The notes under the pieces are model-generated. The model saw only the letters and a list, made by a program, of their open reading frames with translations, did not search any database and had not been told where the DNA came from. The position numbers and the translations under genes are program-made. From contig NZ_FNZN01000006.1 of assembly GCF_900109345.1 (NCBI RefSeq), positions 124,001 to 188,000 of the forward strand: a DNA stretch of 64,000 nucleotides, in the 5' to 3' direction. Source of the stretch: Maribacter orientalis. GTDB taxonomy: Bacteria; Bacteroidota; Bacteroidia; Flavobacteriales; Flavobacteriaceae. Shown one piece after another: positions 27,326 through 35,530 of the stretch (within the stretch, counting starts at the first letter, position 1; every line of letters starts with the position of its first letter).

Positions 27326-28357
27326 CTACGCTTGCTTGTATTCTTTTACGGCATCAATAAATGCCTTTGCATTTTCTACGGGTACATTTGGTAAAATTCC
27401 GTGACCTAGGTTTACAACATAACTGTCCTTACCAAATTCATTGATCATTTGGTGTACCATCTTTTTAATTACAGCTGGTGGAGATAACAAACGGGCAGGG
27501 TCAAAATTACCTTGCAATGTTATTTTTCCACCACTTAAATAGCGAGCGTTTCTTGCGGAACATGTCCAATCTACACCAAGTGCAGAGGCGCCAGATTTTG
27601 CCATATCGCCTAAGGCGAACCAACATCCTTTACCGAAAACTATAACCGGGGTTTCGTCTTTTAAAGCATCGATAATTTGTTGAATGTACTGCCATGAGAA
27701 TTCTTGGTAATCTGTAGGTGACAACATGCCGCCCCATGAATCAAATACTTGTACGGCATTCACACCCGCAGCTACTTTAGCTTTTAGATATGCAATAGTA
27801 GTATCTGTTATTTTCTGCAGTAATTCATGTGCAACAACAGGTTGTGTAAAGCACAATTCTTTAGCCATATCGAACGTTTTACTTCCTTGACCTTGTACAC
27901 AGTAGCATAGAATAGTCCAAGGGGAACCTGCAAAACCAATTAATGGGACGTCATCGTTTAATTTCTCCTTGGTAGCTTTTATAGCTTCCATTACGTAACC
28001 TAACGTTTCATGAACATCTGGCACGATTACGCTATCTAAATCCTTTTGAGTGCGAATAGGATTCGGTAAATACGGACCAAAATTCGGTTTCATTTCCACA
28101 TGAATGTTCATTGCCTGTGGAATCACCAAAATATCACTGAATAAAATAGCGGCATCCATTCCGTATCTGCGAATAGGCTGTACGGTTATTTCCGATGCCA
28201 ATTCAGGGGTCTGACAACGAGTAAAGAAGTCATACTTCTCTTTAATCGCCATAAATTCTGGTAAATATCTACCAGCTTGACGCATCATCCAAACAGGAGG
28301 TCTTTCTACAGTTTCACCTTTTAAGGCTTTTAAGAATAAGTCGTTTTTTAAACTCAT
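27326..28357 (-). CDS. hemE: uroporphyrinogen decarboxylase
   Basis: The 343-residue enzyme removes four carboxyl groups from uroporphyrinogen III to give coproporphyrinogen III. The signatures are [17 protein letters not shown] at the N-terminus, [28 protein letters not shown] and [12 protein letters not shown], and the C-terminal [15 protein letters not shown]. Length is normal. It sits 91 bases after the hemCD fusion in the leftward heme cluster. Confidence 0.97.
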   Translation of the reverse strand: MSLKNDLFLKALKGETVERPPVWMMRQAGRYLPEFMAIKEKYDFFTRCQTPELASEITVQPIRRYGMDAAILFSDILVIPQAMNIHVEMKPNFGPYLPNPIRTQKDLDSVIVPDVHETLGYVMEAIKATKEKLNDDVPLIGFAGSPWTILCYCVQGQGSKTFDMAKELCFTQPVVAHELLQKITDTTIAYLKAKVAAGVNAVQVFDSWGGMLSPTDYQEFSWQYIQQIIDALKDETPVIVFGKGCWFALGDMAKSGASALGVDWTCSARNARYLSGGKITLQGNFDPARLLSPPAVIKKMVHQMINEFGKDSYVVNLGHGILPNVPVENAKAFIDAVKEYKQA

Positions 28358-28448
28358 AGGTTCTCTTTATTCATCTTTGCGAGAAGCTTTTAATGTTTAG
28401 CTACGCTCGTAAATTCAATAATTTTATATTTAGCCAACAGCCCAAAGG

Positions 28449-30029
28449 CTAATCCTTATAATCTTGGTTTACTAAATCTATAACACTTTCTACGGTAGGT
28501 ATTTTAGCAACTTTTACTTCTTTGAAGTGTTCCCTAGCGGCTTTTGCCGTAGTTTCACCAATACAATAGGCTACTTTGTCAGCTGAGTTTTCCTTTAAGA
28601 AACTTTCTACATTTGACGGGCTATAGAACATGATACCTTTTACGGTTTCTGGTATCGATTTGCCAGATAGTTTAGTTCTATATGCCTCAATTGCATTTAC
28701 GGTGATATTGTTTTCCTCTAATATACTTGGTAACTCATCTAGACTTAAATTACCATGAAAATAGGTAACCTCTGAACCATCTATAAATTCTACTAGATGG
28801 TTAGCTAAATCTTTAGCGTTGTTTTCATAATGCGTTACCTTACCGAACTTATTTTTTATAAATCGACGTGTTTTTCTACCAACACAATAGATATTTTCGA
28901 AATCAAGCTCAACAGCGCTGCTACTTGTTAAAACAGCTTCAACAGCATTTTTACTAGTGAACACGACGTTTTTGTGTTTCTTCTTTAAAACAATCGGCGA
29001 AATTCGGTTCGAACTAATCTTTATAAAATCATCTGAATCTGCGTTTACCGAAATGTTAAGTAGAAGTTGCTGTGGCGGAGTCAATTTCTTGGTAGAAAAG
29101 ATGTTTATTTCGAAACCGGCATTAGCCAATTCCGTCATTAACCTTTTACCACCTCTGGCTAGAATACTTTTAGCACAGTCTATTCCTAAATTTTTGTGTT
29201 TTCCTAAAGGTGCAGTTAATTCTGCCTCTAGCTTTTTGCTTCCGTCAACATTAAGTAGAACGCCTTTAAGGGTGACAATATTTTCTTTATTAATGTAAGA
29301 TAAAGCTCCAATTGGAGCACTACAACCGCCTTCTAATTCTCTAAGAAACTCTCTTTCAAGAGTTACACAAGTATCCGTTTCCTCGTGGTTTAACTGTGCA
29401 CATGCCTCACGAATTTCTTCATCATCTTCCATGGCAACCACCATAATTGCACCTTGGGCAGGAGCAGGAAGCATCCATGTAAGTCCTATTGTATTTTCAG
29501 GCTCTAAACCAATACGATCTAAACCGGCAGCGGCAAATATGGCGCCGTTCCATTCATTATTGTATAGTTTATCTAATCTACTGTTTACGTTCCCTCTTAA
29601 ATCAACAATAGTGTGCGTCGGGTATCTATTCAGCCATTGCGCTTGTCTACGTAAACTTCCTGTTGCAATAACGGCATTACGAGATCCTAAAAACTCCTCG
29701 TTATCTTTAAATGCCATGATGTCCATGTAATTACCGCGTTTTAAAACAGCAGCTTTAACAATACCCTTTGGAAGTGCCGTAGGAACATCTTTCATTGAGT
29801 GAACAGCGATGTCGATGTCTCCATTGAGCATGGCTACATCCAAAGTTTTTGTAAAAATACCAGTTATGCCCAACTCATAAAGAGGTTTATCTAAGACTAA
29901 ATCTCCTGTTGATTTTACAGGAACTAATTTAACGATATGCCCTAAAGCTTGTAATTGGTCCTTAACGGTATTTGCCTGCCATAACGCTAATTCGCTATCG
30001 CGTGTTCCTAATCGTATTACTTTACTCAT
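28449..30029 (-). CDS. hemC: fused porphobilinogen deaminase and uroporphyrinogen-III synthase
   Basis: The 526-residue bifunctional protein joins two consecutive heme steps. Residues 1 to about 303 are HemC: IRLGTRDSELALWQA at the start, HSMKDVPT, ATGSLRRQAQW, and the dipyrromethane cofactor Cys236 in LEGGCSAPIGA. Residues from about 308 to 526 are HemD, with FTSKNAVEAVL, IMFYSPSNVESFL and AYCIGETTAKAAREH. The linker is short. No separate hemD is seen in the window, so this fusion is likely the cell's hydroxymethylbilane cyclising enzyme. The ATG overlaps the hemA stop by 4 bases (translational coupling). Confidence 0.95.
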   Translation of the reverse strand: MSKVIRLGTRDSELALWQANTVKDQLQALGHIVKLVPVKSTGDLVLDKPLYELGITGIFTKTLDVAMLNGDIDIAVHSMKDVPTALPKGIVKAAVLKRGNYMDIMAFKDNEEFLGSRNAVIATGSLRRQAQWLNRYPTHTIVDLRGNVNSRLDKLYNNEWNGAIFAAAGLDRIGLEPENTIGLTWMLPAPAQGAIMVVAMEDDEEIREACAQLNHEETDTCVTLEREFLRELEGGCSAPIGALSYINKENIVTLKGVLLNVDGSKKLEAELTAPLGKHKNLGIDCAKSILARGGKRLMTELANAGFEINIFSTKKLTPPQQLLLNISVNADSDDFIKISSNRISPIVLKKKHKNVVFTSKNAVEAVLTSSSAVELDFENIYCVGRKTRRFIKNKFGKVTHYENNAKDLANHLVEFIDGSEVTYFHGNLSLDELPSILEENNITVNAIEAYRTKLSGKSIPETVKGIMFYSPSNVESFLKENSADKVAYCIGETTAKAAREHFKEVKVAKIPTVESVIDLVNQDYKD

Positions 30030-31282
30030 TTTTCGTCCAATTCTAATTGAAATACTTTTTGGATAAATTCTAAACTTGAATTGGAATCTACCGAGTCATC
30101 CTTAAGATGATTTGCAAATTGTGTAGTTATTTTTTGAATAATGCGATTTGTAATGACATCTGCCTGATCTGCGTTGAAATTGACCGTTTTCTTAGATTGA
30201 TAGTCAAGCTCTTCATCTTTCATGGTCTTCAGCTTTTTCTTCAATGCTTTTATAACAGGGGCAAATTTTCGGGTTTCTAACCACTGATTAAAATCGTATT
30301 TCACCTCTTCGTTTATAGCTTCTGCCTCCGGAATAAATTGTTTTCTGCGCTCTAAAGTTTCATCGGTCATTTGAGATAAATGATCTAAATGAATTACGGT
30401 TACGTTTTCCATATCAGAAATGGCATCGTCCACATTTTTAGGGACTGAAAGGTCTAATATCAATAGAGGCTTATTCGTATAAATTAATTCTTTGGTAATC
30501 GTAGGCTTTTGTGCACCTGTAGCAACCACTAAAATATCCGATTTTCTTATTTCTGATTGTAAATCGCCATAATCTTTCACCATTAGGTTGAATTTACCAG
30601 CAATTTGCTCGGCTTTACCTTTAGTTCTATTGATTAAGGTGATATGTGGATTCTTGGTGTGCTTAATTAAATTTTCACACGTATTACGACCTATTTTTCC
30701 TGTACCGAATAAAAGAATATTCTTCTCGGATACATTTTTAACATTGCGTAAAATATATTGAACGGATGCAAAGGCGACAGACGTAGCTCCCGAGGAAATT
30801 TCGGTTTCATTCTTTATACGCTTGCTTGCCTGTATAATGCTGTTGCATAGACGTTCTATAAAAGGATTGGCAATCCCCAATTCTTTTGAACGCTTAAAAC
30901 TTTGCTTTAATTGACTAATAATTTCAAAATCCCCAAGAATTTGACTATCTAATCCAGTACCTACTCTAAACAGATGATTAATAGCTTCTTTATTTTTATA
31001 CACATAGGCAACTTCTTGAAACGCTTCAACGGTTCCGTTCGAATGGTCACATAATAATTTTATAAGTTGAAAAGGATGTTGGGCGAATCCGTGCAATTCA
31101 GTCCGGTTACAAGTAGATGTCGCTAATAGGCCATCAATTCCTTGATTCTTCGCTTCGATTAAAAGTTTGTTGACTGCAACTTCATCTAAACTAAATTTAC
31201 CACGTGCCACGGCATCAGCCTTTTTATAGTTAAGGCCAATTGTGTAAAAGGAGTTGTGTTTAGAAATATGGTAGTCCTTCAT
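30026..31282 (-). CDS. hemA: glutamyl-tRNA reductase
   Basis: The 418-residue enzyme reduces glutamyl-tRNA(Glu) to glutamate-1-semialdehyde with NADPH, the first and usually controlled step of the C5 heme pathway. The catalytic Cys58 is in ATSTCNRTE; the NADPH domain carries LLFGTGKIGRNTCENL; the C-terminal dimerisation helix includes ARKFAPVIKALKKKLKTMK-like residues. It is the first gene of the leftward heme cluster and faces the AraC regulator. A -7 box lies just upstream. Confidence 0.97.
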   Translation of the reverse strand: MKDYHISKHNSFYTIGLNYKKADAVARGKFSLDEVAVNKLLIEAKNQGIDGLLATSTCNRTELHGFAQHPFQLIKLLCDHSNGTVEAFQEVAYVYKNKEAINHLFRVGTGLDSQILGDFEIISQLKQSFKRSKELGIANPFIERLCNSIIQASKRIKNETEISSGATSVAFASVQYILRNVKNVSEKNILLFGTGKIGRNTCENLIKHTKNPHITLINRTKGKAEQIAGKFNLMVKDYGDLQSEIRKSDILVVATGAQKPTITKELIYTNKPLLILDLSVPKNVDDAISDMENVTVIHLDHLSQMTDETLERRKQFIPEAEAINEEVKYDFNQWLETRKFAPVIKALKKKLKTMKDEELDYQSKKTVNFNADQADVITNRIIQKITTQFANHLKDDSVDSNSSLEFIQKVFQLELDEK

Positions 31283-31292
31283 AAAGCGGATA

Positions 31293-31300
31293 CAAAAGTA
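31293..31300 (-). promoter_or_regulatory. hemA promoter -7 box
   Basis: On the minus strand the sequence reads TACTTTTG, a match to TAnnTTTG, ending 10 bases before the hemA ATG. A matching -33 element is not evident. It would drive the heme cluster leftward. Confidence 0.45.
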
Positions 31301-31430
31301 TGGCTGTCAATCTAATAAAAATAACGCTTGCGGTACAATTAGTGTCGTCTGCAGAATTTTTGGATGAAAAATGATATTTATCAGTTTAATAGCATAATTT
31401 TATAGGGTTGTCAGACAAATGCTAATCATT

Positions 31431-31451
31431 TATTTAGATGCTTTCTAAATA
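31431..31451. promoter_or_regulatory. dyad TATTTAGA-N5-TCTAAATA upstream of the AraC gene
   Basis: A perfect 8-bp inverted repeat with a 5-base centre lies 22 bases before the AraC start and 148 bases from the hemA start. Its arms match the dyads upstream of sufA (TATTTAGA-N5-TCTAGATA). The geometry and position suggest a repressor site for a metal-responsive regulator; the regulator is inferred only. Confidence 0.6.
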
Positions 31452-31473
31452 GATATAAAACTTTTTCAAGAAA

Positions 31474-32364
31474 ATGGAAGTTAAAAATAACGCTCAAAGG
31501 TCATATGATGAAGTTATGATTGAAGACGGATTTTATGTGCTAAAATTTCAGAATGAGGAATATGTTAATGTTAGCTATTCTCGTGAAATAAATAAAAAAT
31601 TTATCCAATTTCATTTTTGTTTGAAGGGTAAAGGTACATTTTCATTTAATCAAGGTAGTTATAGTTTAAATGTTACAGAAGAGAACTCTTTGTTGCTGTA
31701 TAACACACAGTTAGACCTTCCACTTAATTTAGAATTGGAGCCAAAATCTTCCATAGTTTCGGTGGTAATGACCTTGCGAAAATTTCATTCTCTATTTACT
31801 GCAGAAGCTGATTATATTCCTTTTCTAAGTACAGATAATAAAGAGAAGAAGTATTACGCTCAAGAACCTTTCTCGCCATCTATAGCGGTTATTTTGAGTC
31901 AGATCATTAATTACAATCTGCATCCATCTATAAAAGCATTATACGTAAAAGGTAAGATTTACGAATTAATCGCTTTGTATTTTAATAGGAGTCCGAATGC
32001 AGATATTGAGCAATGTCCTTATCTAGCGGATGAAGAAAATGTTAAGAAAATTAAACGAGCTAAAGATATCATTCTTGCAAATATGGCCGAGCCACCTACA
32101 TTGACAGTACTAGCGAGTGAAGTCGGACTAAGCTTAAAGCGTTTGAAAGAAGGTTTTAAGCAAATTTATGGAGATTCTGTTTACAGTTTTTTATTCGACC
32201 ATAAAATGGACTATGCAAAACGTCTATTGGAGACCGGACAATACAACGTAAATGAAATAGGTTTAAAGGTTGGATATAGTACCGCAAGCCATTTTATAGC
32301 TGCTTTCAAAAAAAAATACAATACTACCCCTAAAAAATACTTGTTGGCACTGGTAGGAAATTAG
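31474..32364 (+). CDS. AraC family transcriptional regulator (PchR-like)
   Basis: The 296-residue regulator has an N-terminal sensing domain (about 1-170, including FIQFHFCLKGKG) and a C-terminal AraC-type double helix-turn-helix (about 192-292; LTVLASEVGLSLKRLKEGFKQIYG and VNEIGLKVGYSTASHFIAAFKKKY). It resembles the PchR branch, whose members sense siderophores or iron status. The linker carries Cys181-Pro182 (EQCPYL), a dipeptide also used as a heme regulatory motif in other proteins. It is divergent from hemA and has the TATTTAGA dyad just before its start, so it may respond to iron or heme and control neighbours. The ligand and targets are inferred. Confidence 0.88.
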   Translation: MEVKNNAQRSYDEVMIEDGFYVLKFQNEEYVNVSYSREINKKFIQFHFCLKGKGTFSFNQGSYSLNVTEENSLLLYNTQLDLPLNLELEPKSSIVSVVMTLRKFHSLFTAEADYIPFLSTDNKEKKYYAQEPFSPSIAVILSQIINYNLHPSIKALYVKGKIYELIALYFNRSPNADIEQCPYLADEENVKKIKRAKDIILANMAEPPTLTVLASEVGLSLKRLKEGFKQIYGDSVYSFLFDHKMDYAKRLLETGQYNVNEIGLKVGYSTASHFIAAFKKKYNTTPKKYLLALVGN

Positions 32365-32372
32365 CATAAAAG

Positions 32373-33215
32373 TTAAAGTGGTCTGGCCACCATAATGCCT
32401 GTATTACTTTTTATTCCTTTTAAATACTCGGCCAAAGGTTTTTTAGAAACTTCAACTTCCATCGAACCAGTAGAGGCATGAAGTAAATGAATTCTACCAT
32501 CTTTTTCTCGTGTTGCAATACCTGTATGTGTAACATCTAGTCCATTTATTGAAGTGGCTAAAGCGATAATATCACCAGATTGAATTAGGTCCTCGTTTTC
32601 AGCAATTTTATCTTGTGCTAAAACACATATCGCCTGACTATTTAAATAATTTTCTGAAGCCTTTATTTTATCGAAATTTGCTTCATCTGCCAAAAAAGGA
32701 TATAAATCTCTGTGAGTACTCATAAAATTAATATCCTTGGTGATTTCTCTTCCACCAATTTCTCCGGTAATATCTTTCAGAATTCCTTTTTCGGCATTGT
32801 TGGCTATCCATTCTGAGAAGTAGTGTAGACGTGAAGCATATCCATCCAATTCACCATCTTTATAACGTATAACTTCTAGGTTTTTAATGAAGGTATTAAA
32901 TGAAGGGTCTTTTTGTCTTAGTAACTTGGAAAATGCTAAAACGTTTTCTACAAAAGTGGTGCAATCTAAGCCTTGTAGGTTCACGACTAAGGTTTCAGTA
33001 TCACCAATTTCCAACGTTTTGGCCACGTATGGTGTTTTCATAAAAGTTTTACCAACAGATACTATTGTGCTTCCAAAGTCGGGCTGTAGCAATCTGTCAA
33101 TTGCCTCTATTTTTTCTTCAACTGCCTCTTTGTCTTTTGTGGAACAGGTAATTTGTTGGGAGAATCCCAACTGAGAGTTAATAAGTATTATAATTAGTAG
33201 TAAGAATTGTCGCAT
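32373..33215 (-). CDS. DUF1460 family N-acetylmuramoyl-L-alanine amidase-like protein
   Basis: The 280-residue exported protein has a signal peptide (MRQFLLLIIILINSQLGFSQ) and matches DUF1460, an NlpC/P60-related fold. The catalytic cysteine is in GLDCTTFVENVLAFSKLL, and the histidine is in GLDVTHTGIATREKDGRIHLLHAS. Family members are thought to act on peptidoglycan in the periplasm. It converges with the AraC gene and is followed closely, on the same strand upstream, by the MscS-like gene (9-base gap). Confidence 0.85.
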   Translation of the reverse strand: MRQFLLLIIILINSQLGFSQQITCSTKDKEAVEEKIEAIDRLLQPDFGSTIVSVGKTFMKTPYVAKTLEIGDTETLVVNLQGLDCTTFVENVLAFSKLLRQKDPSFNTFIKNLEVIRYKDGELDGYASRLHYFSEWIANNAEKGILKDITGEIGGREITKDINFMSTHRDLYPFLADEANFDKIKASENYLNSQAICVLAQDKIAENEDLIQSGDIIALATSINGLDVTHTGIATREKDGRIHLLHASTGSMEVEVSKKPLAEYLKGIKSNTGIMVARPL

Positions 33216-33224
33216 TTTATAAAA

Positions 33225-34289
33225 TTATAAATTATTACCTTCTTTTGAATTGTTTTCTATTTGTACTCTAGTTCGAACAATACTCTCAGGATAATTTTCC
33301 TGTAAAAAAGTAATGAGTTTTTCACGTACAAAAACACGTAAATCCCAAAGTGTAGAAGCGTCTTGAGCACTGACCATTGCCCTTATCTCAACACAAGTGG
33401 GCTTTGAATCCGTTACTTGTATGTTTTGATTAGCTCCATCCCATAAATCAGTAGTTTTCAAAACACGTTCCAGTTCTTTTCTAAGGGCATCAAAAGAAAC
33501 TCTATAATCGGTGTATAAATATATAGTGCCTAGTAGGTCGGCCGATTTCTTCGTCCAATTTTGAAAGGGCTTCTCAATAAAATAAGAGGTGGGTACAATC
33601 AGTCTCCTTTTGTCCCAAATATTGACAACCACATAGGTTAATGTAATTTCTTCGATTCTACCCCATTCACTTTCAACAATGACCACATCGTCAATTTTTA
33701 TAGGTTGAGCTATAGCAATTTGTATTCCCGCTAAAATACTCGCAATCATTTTTTGAGCAGAAAGACCTACAATGATACCTGCAACCCCAGCGGAGGCAAA
33801 AATACTAACACCGATTTCGCGTATGCTCTCAAAACTCATAAGTGCGATACTTACCCCTATGATGATGATGACGAAAATAATTATGCGCTCTAAAATATTA
33901 AATTGGGTATAAACCTTACGTGCCCTGTAATTATCGACTGAATTTACATCGTAATTTTTAATGATTTTCCTCTTTGTAATTTTCAGGCCAATTATTAGTA
34001 GCCAGGTAAAGGCAAAAATTATAGAAATAGTACTGATCTTACTAAGTAGATAGGTGACCTCTTCAAAACCCAAAAGGTTATGAAACGTTTTAATTCGAAT
34101 TGCAATGGCAATAAATATGATAAAGATGGGCTTTGTGATATTTTTAATATCTTCTTTATCAAGAAGATACTTAGGATTTTTACCTAATCTTCTTAATAAT
34201 TTAACAGTAATTAATTGAAGCAATAATAATACTAAGATTGCACCAAAGATATAAGCTAAGAGTATTGGATTATTGGTTAAATTTTGCAT
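33225..34289 (-). CDS. MscS-type mechanosensitive ion channel
   Basis: The 354-residue membrane protein has four to five hydrophobic helices in the first 180 residues and an MscS pore helix (VSIFASAGVAGIIVGLSAQKMIASILAGIQIAIAQPIKIDDVVIV), followed by the cytoplasmic beta and alpha/beta domains (EWGRIEEITLTYVVVNIWDKRRLIVPTSYFI). It probably releases osmotic pressure or acts as a small-conductance channel. It starts divergently from hemH and precedes the DUF1460 gene by 9 bases. Confidence 0.9.
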   Translation of the reverse strand: MQNLTNNPILLAYIFGAILVLLLLQLITVKLLRRLGKNPKYLLDKEDIKNITKPIFIIFIAIAIRIKTFHNLLGFEEVTYLLSKISTISIIFAFTWLLIIGLKITKRKIIKNYDVNSVDNYRARKVYTQFNILERIIIFVIIIIGVSIALMSFESIREIGVSIFASAGVAGIIVGLSAQKMIASILAGIQIAIAQPIKIDDVVIVESEWGRIEEITLTYVVVNIWDKRRLIVPTSYFIEKPFQNWTKKSADLLGTIYLYTDYRVSFDALRKELERVLKTTDLWDGANQNIQVTDSKPTCVEIRAMVSAQDASTLWDLRVFVREKLITFLQENYPESIVRTRVQIENNSKEGNNL

Positions 34290-34427
34290 TCAGTATTGCT
34301 TTCGTGTGGAAAGAACAAATTTAGGCATTTAATAATGCAAATAGGAAAGGTTAAACACTATCAACTTTACTTATGCATTGATTTGAAACTTTTTTGGGTT
34401 CACAAATGTGGGTAATATTACTTGTGT

Positions 34428-34435
34428 TATTTTTG
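34428..34435 (+). promoter_or_regulatory. hemH promoter -7 box
   Basis: TATTTTTG fits TAnnTTTG and lies 20 bases before the ATG at 34456. It also shows that a start at the ORF extreme (34408) would precede the promoter. Confidence 0.45.
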
Positions 34436-34455
34436 CCATTGGAAAATTAAACGCT

Positions 34456-35499
34456 ATGAAAGGAGTATTATTGGTCAATTTGGGTTCGCCGGAAAGTCCT
34501 ACCGCAAAAGATGTAAAGCCGTATTTGGATGAATTTTTAATGGATGAAAGGGTAATCGATGCCCCTAAATGGTTACGGACGTTCCTTGTAAAGGGGATTA
34601 TTCTACAAACCAGACCAAAGAAATCAGCTAAAGCCTATGCTAAAATTTGGTGGGATGAAGGTTCGCCGCTAATAGTGCTATCTGAACGCTTTGCCAATAA
34701 AGTACAACAACACACAAAAATGCCGGTTGCGTTAGGAATGCGATATGGCAAAATGACCATTAAAAATGCGTTGCAAGAATTAAAGGATAAAGGAGTTGAT
34801 GAGGTTCTTTTGGTTCCATTATATCCACACTACGCTATGTCTAGCTTTGAGACAGTGGTGGTAAAGGTTTTGGAGGAGCAACAGCAATATTTTCCAGAAA
34901 TGGGAGTAACTACGCTACCTGCTTTTTATAAAAATGCAGATTATATACAAGCTCTCTCAGAAAGTATTATTGATGGATTAAAGGATTTCGAATATGACCA
35001 CATATTGTTTTCATATCACGGTATCCCTGAACGTCATATTCGCAAGAGTGACCCAACTCGTTTTCACTGTAAAATAGATGGTAGTTGTTGCAAGATTAAC
35101 TCAGTAGCACATAATACCTGCTATAGACATCAAGTTTATGATACTACAGAAATGGTTAAGGCGTATTTAGGATTGCCTGAAGAACAAGTTAGTTCTTCTT
35201 TTCAATCTCGTTTAGCCGGTGACCCTTGGTTAAAACCGTATACGGATTTTGAATTTGTACGTTTAGCCAAGGAAGGCAAAAAACGCCTAGCAGTCATTAC
35301 TCCTGCTTTTGTAAGTGATTGTTTAGAAACCTTAGAGGAAATAGCCATGGAGGGTAAAGAACAGTTTATGGAAGCTGGTGGAGAAGACTATAAGCATATA
35401 CCTTGTATGAATGATAATGAAGCATGGGTGAAGGTGATGGCCAAATGGGTCAATGATTGGGAGGCTACTGGTGAATTAGCTGTTACGCCAAGCACCTAG
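34456..35499 (+). CDS. hemH: ferrochelatase
   Basis: The 347-residue enzyme inserts ferrous iron into protoporphyrin IX to make heme. The N-terminal MKGVLLVNLGSPESP sets the start at 34456. The catalytic His188 is in FSYHGIPERH, and the conserved acidic patch is in VSDCLETLEEI. Four cysteines lie close together (Cys205, 211, 212, 222 in FHCKIDGSCCKI and HNTCYRHQ), as in ferrochelatases that bind a [2Fe-2S] cluster by internal cysteines; this is inferred from spacing only. It is followed 31 bases later by the DUF3050 gene and is probably its operon partner. Confidence 0.95.
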   Translation: MKGVLLVNLGSPESPTAKDVKPYLDEFLMDERVIDAPKWLRTFLVKGIILQTRPKKSAKAYAKIWWDEGSPLIVLSERFANKVQQHTKMPVALGMRYGKMTIKNALQELKDKGVDEVLLVPLYPHYAMSSFETVVVKVLEEQQQYFPEMGVTTLPAFYKNADYIQALSESIIDGLKDFEYDHILFSYHGIPERHIRKSDPTRFHCKIDGSCCKINSVAHNTCYRHQVYDTTEMVKAYLGLPEEQVSSSFQSRLAGDPWLKPYTDFEFVRLAKEGKKRLAVITPAFVSDCLETLEEIAMEGKEQFMEAGGEDYKHIPCMNDNEAWVKVMAKWVNDWEATGELAVTPST

Positions 35500-35530
35500 T
35501 CAAATAAATTGATTTATCTATTTTAAGAAA

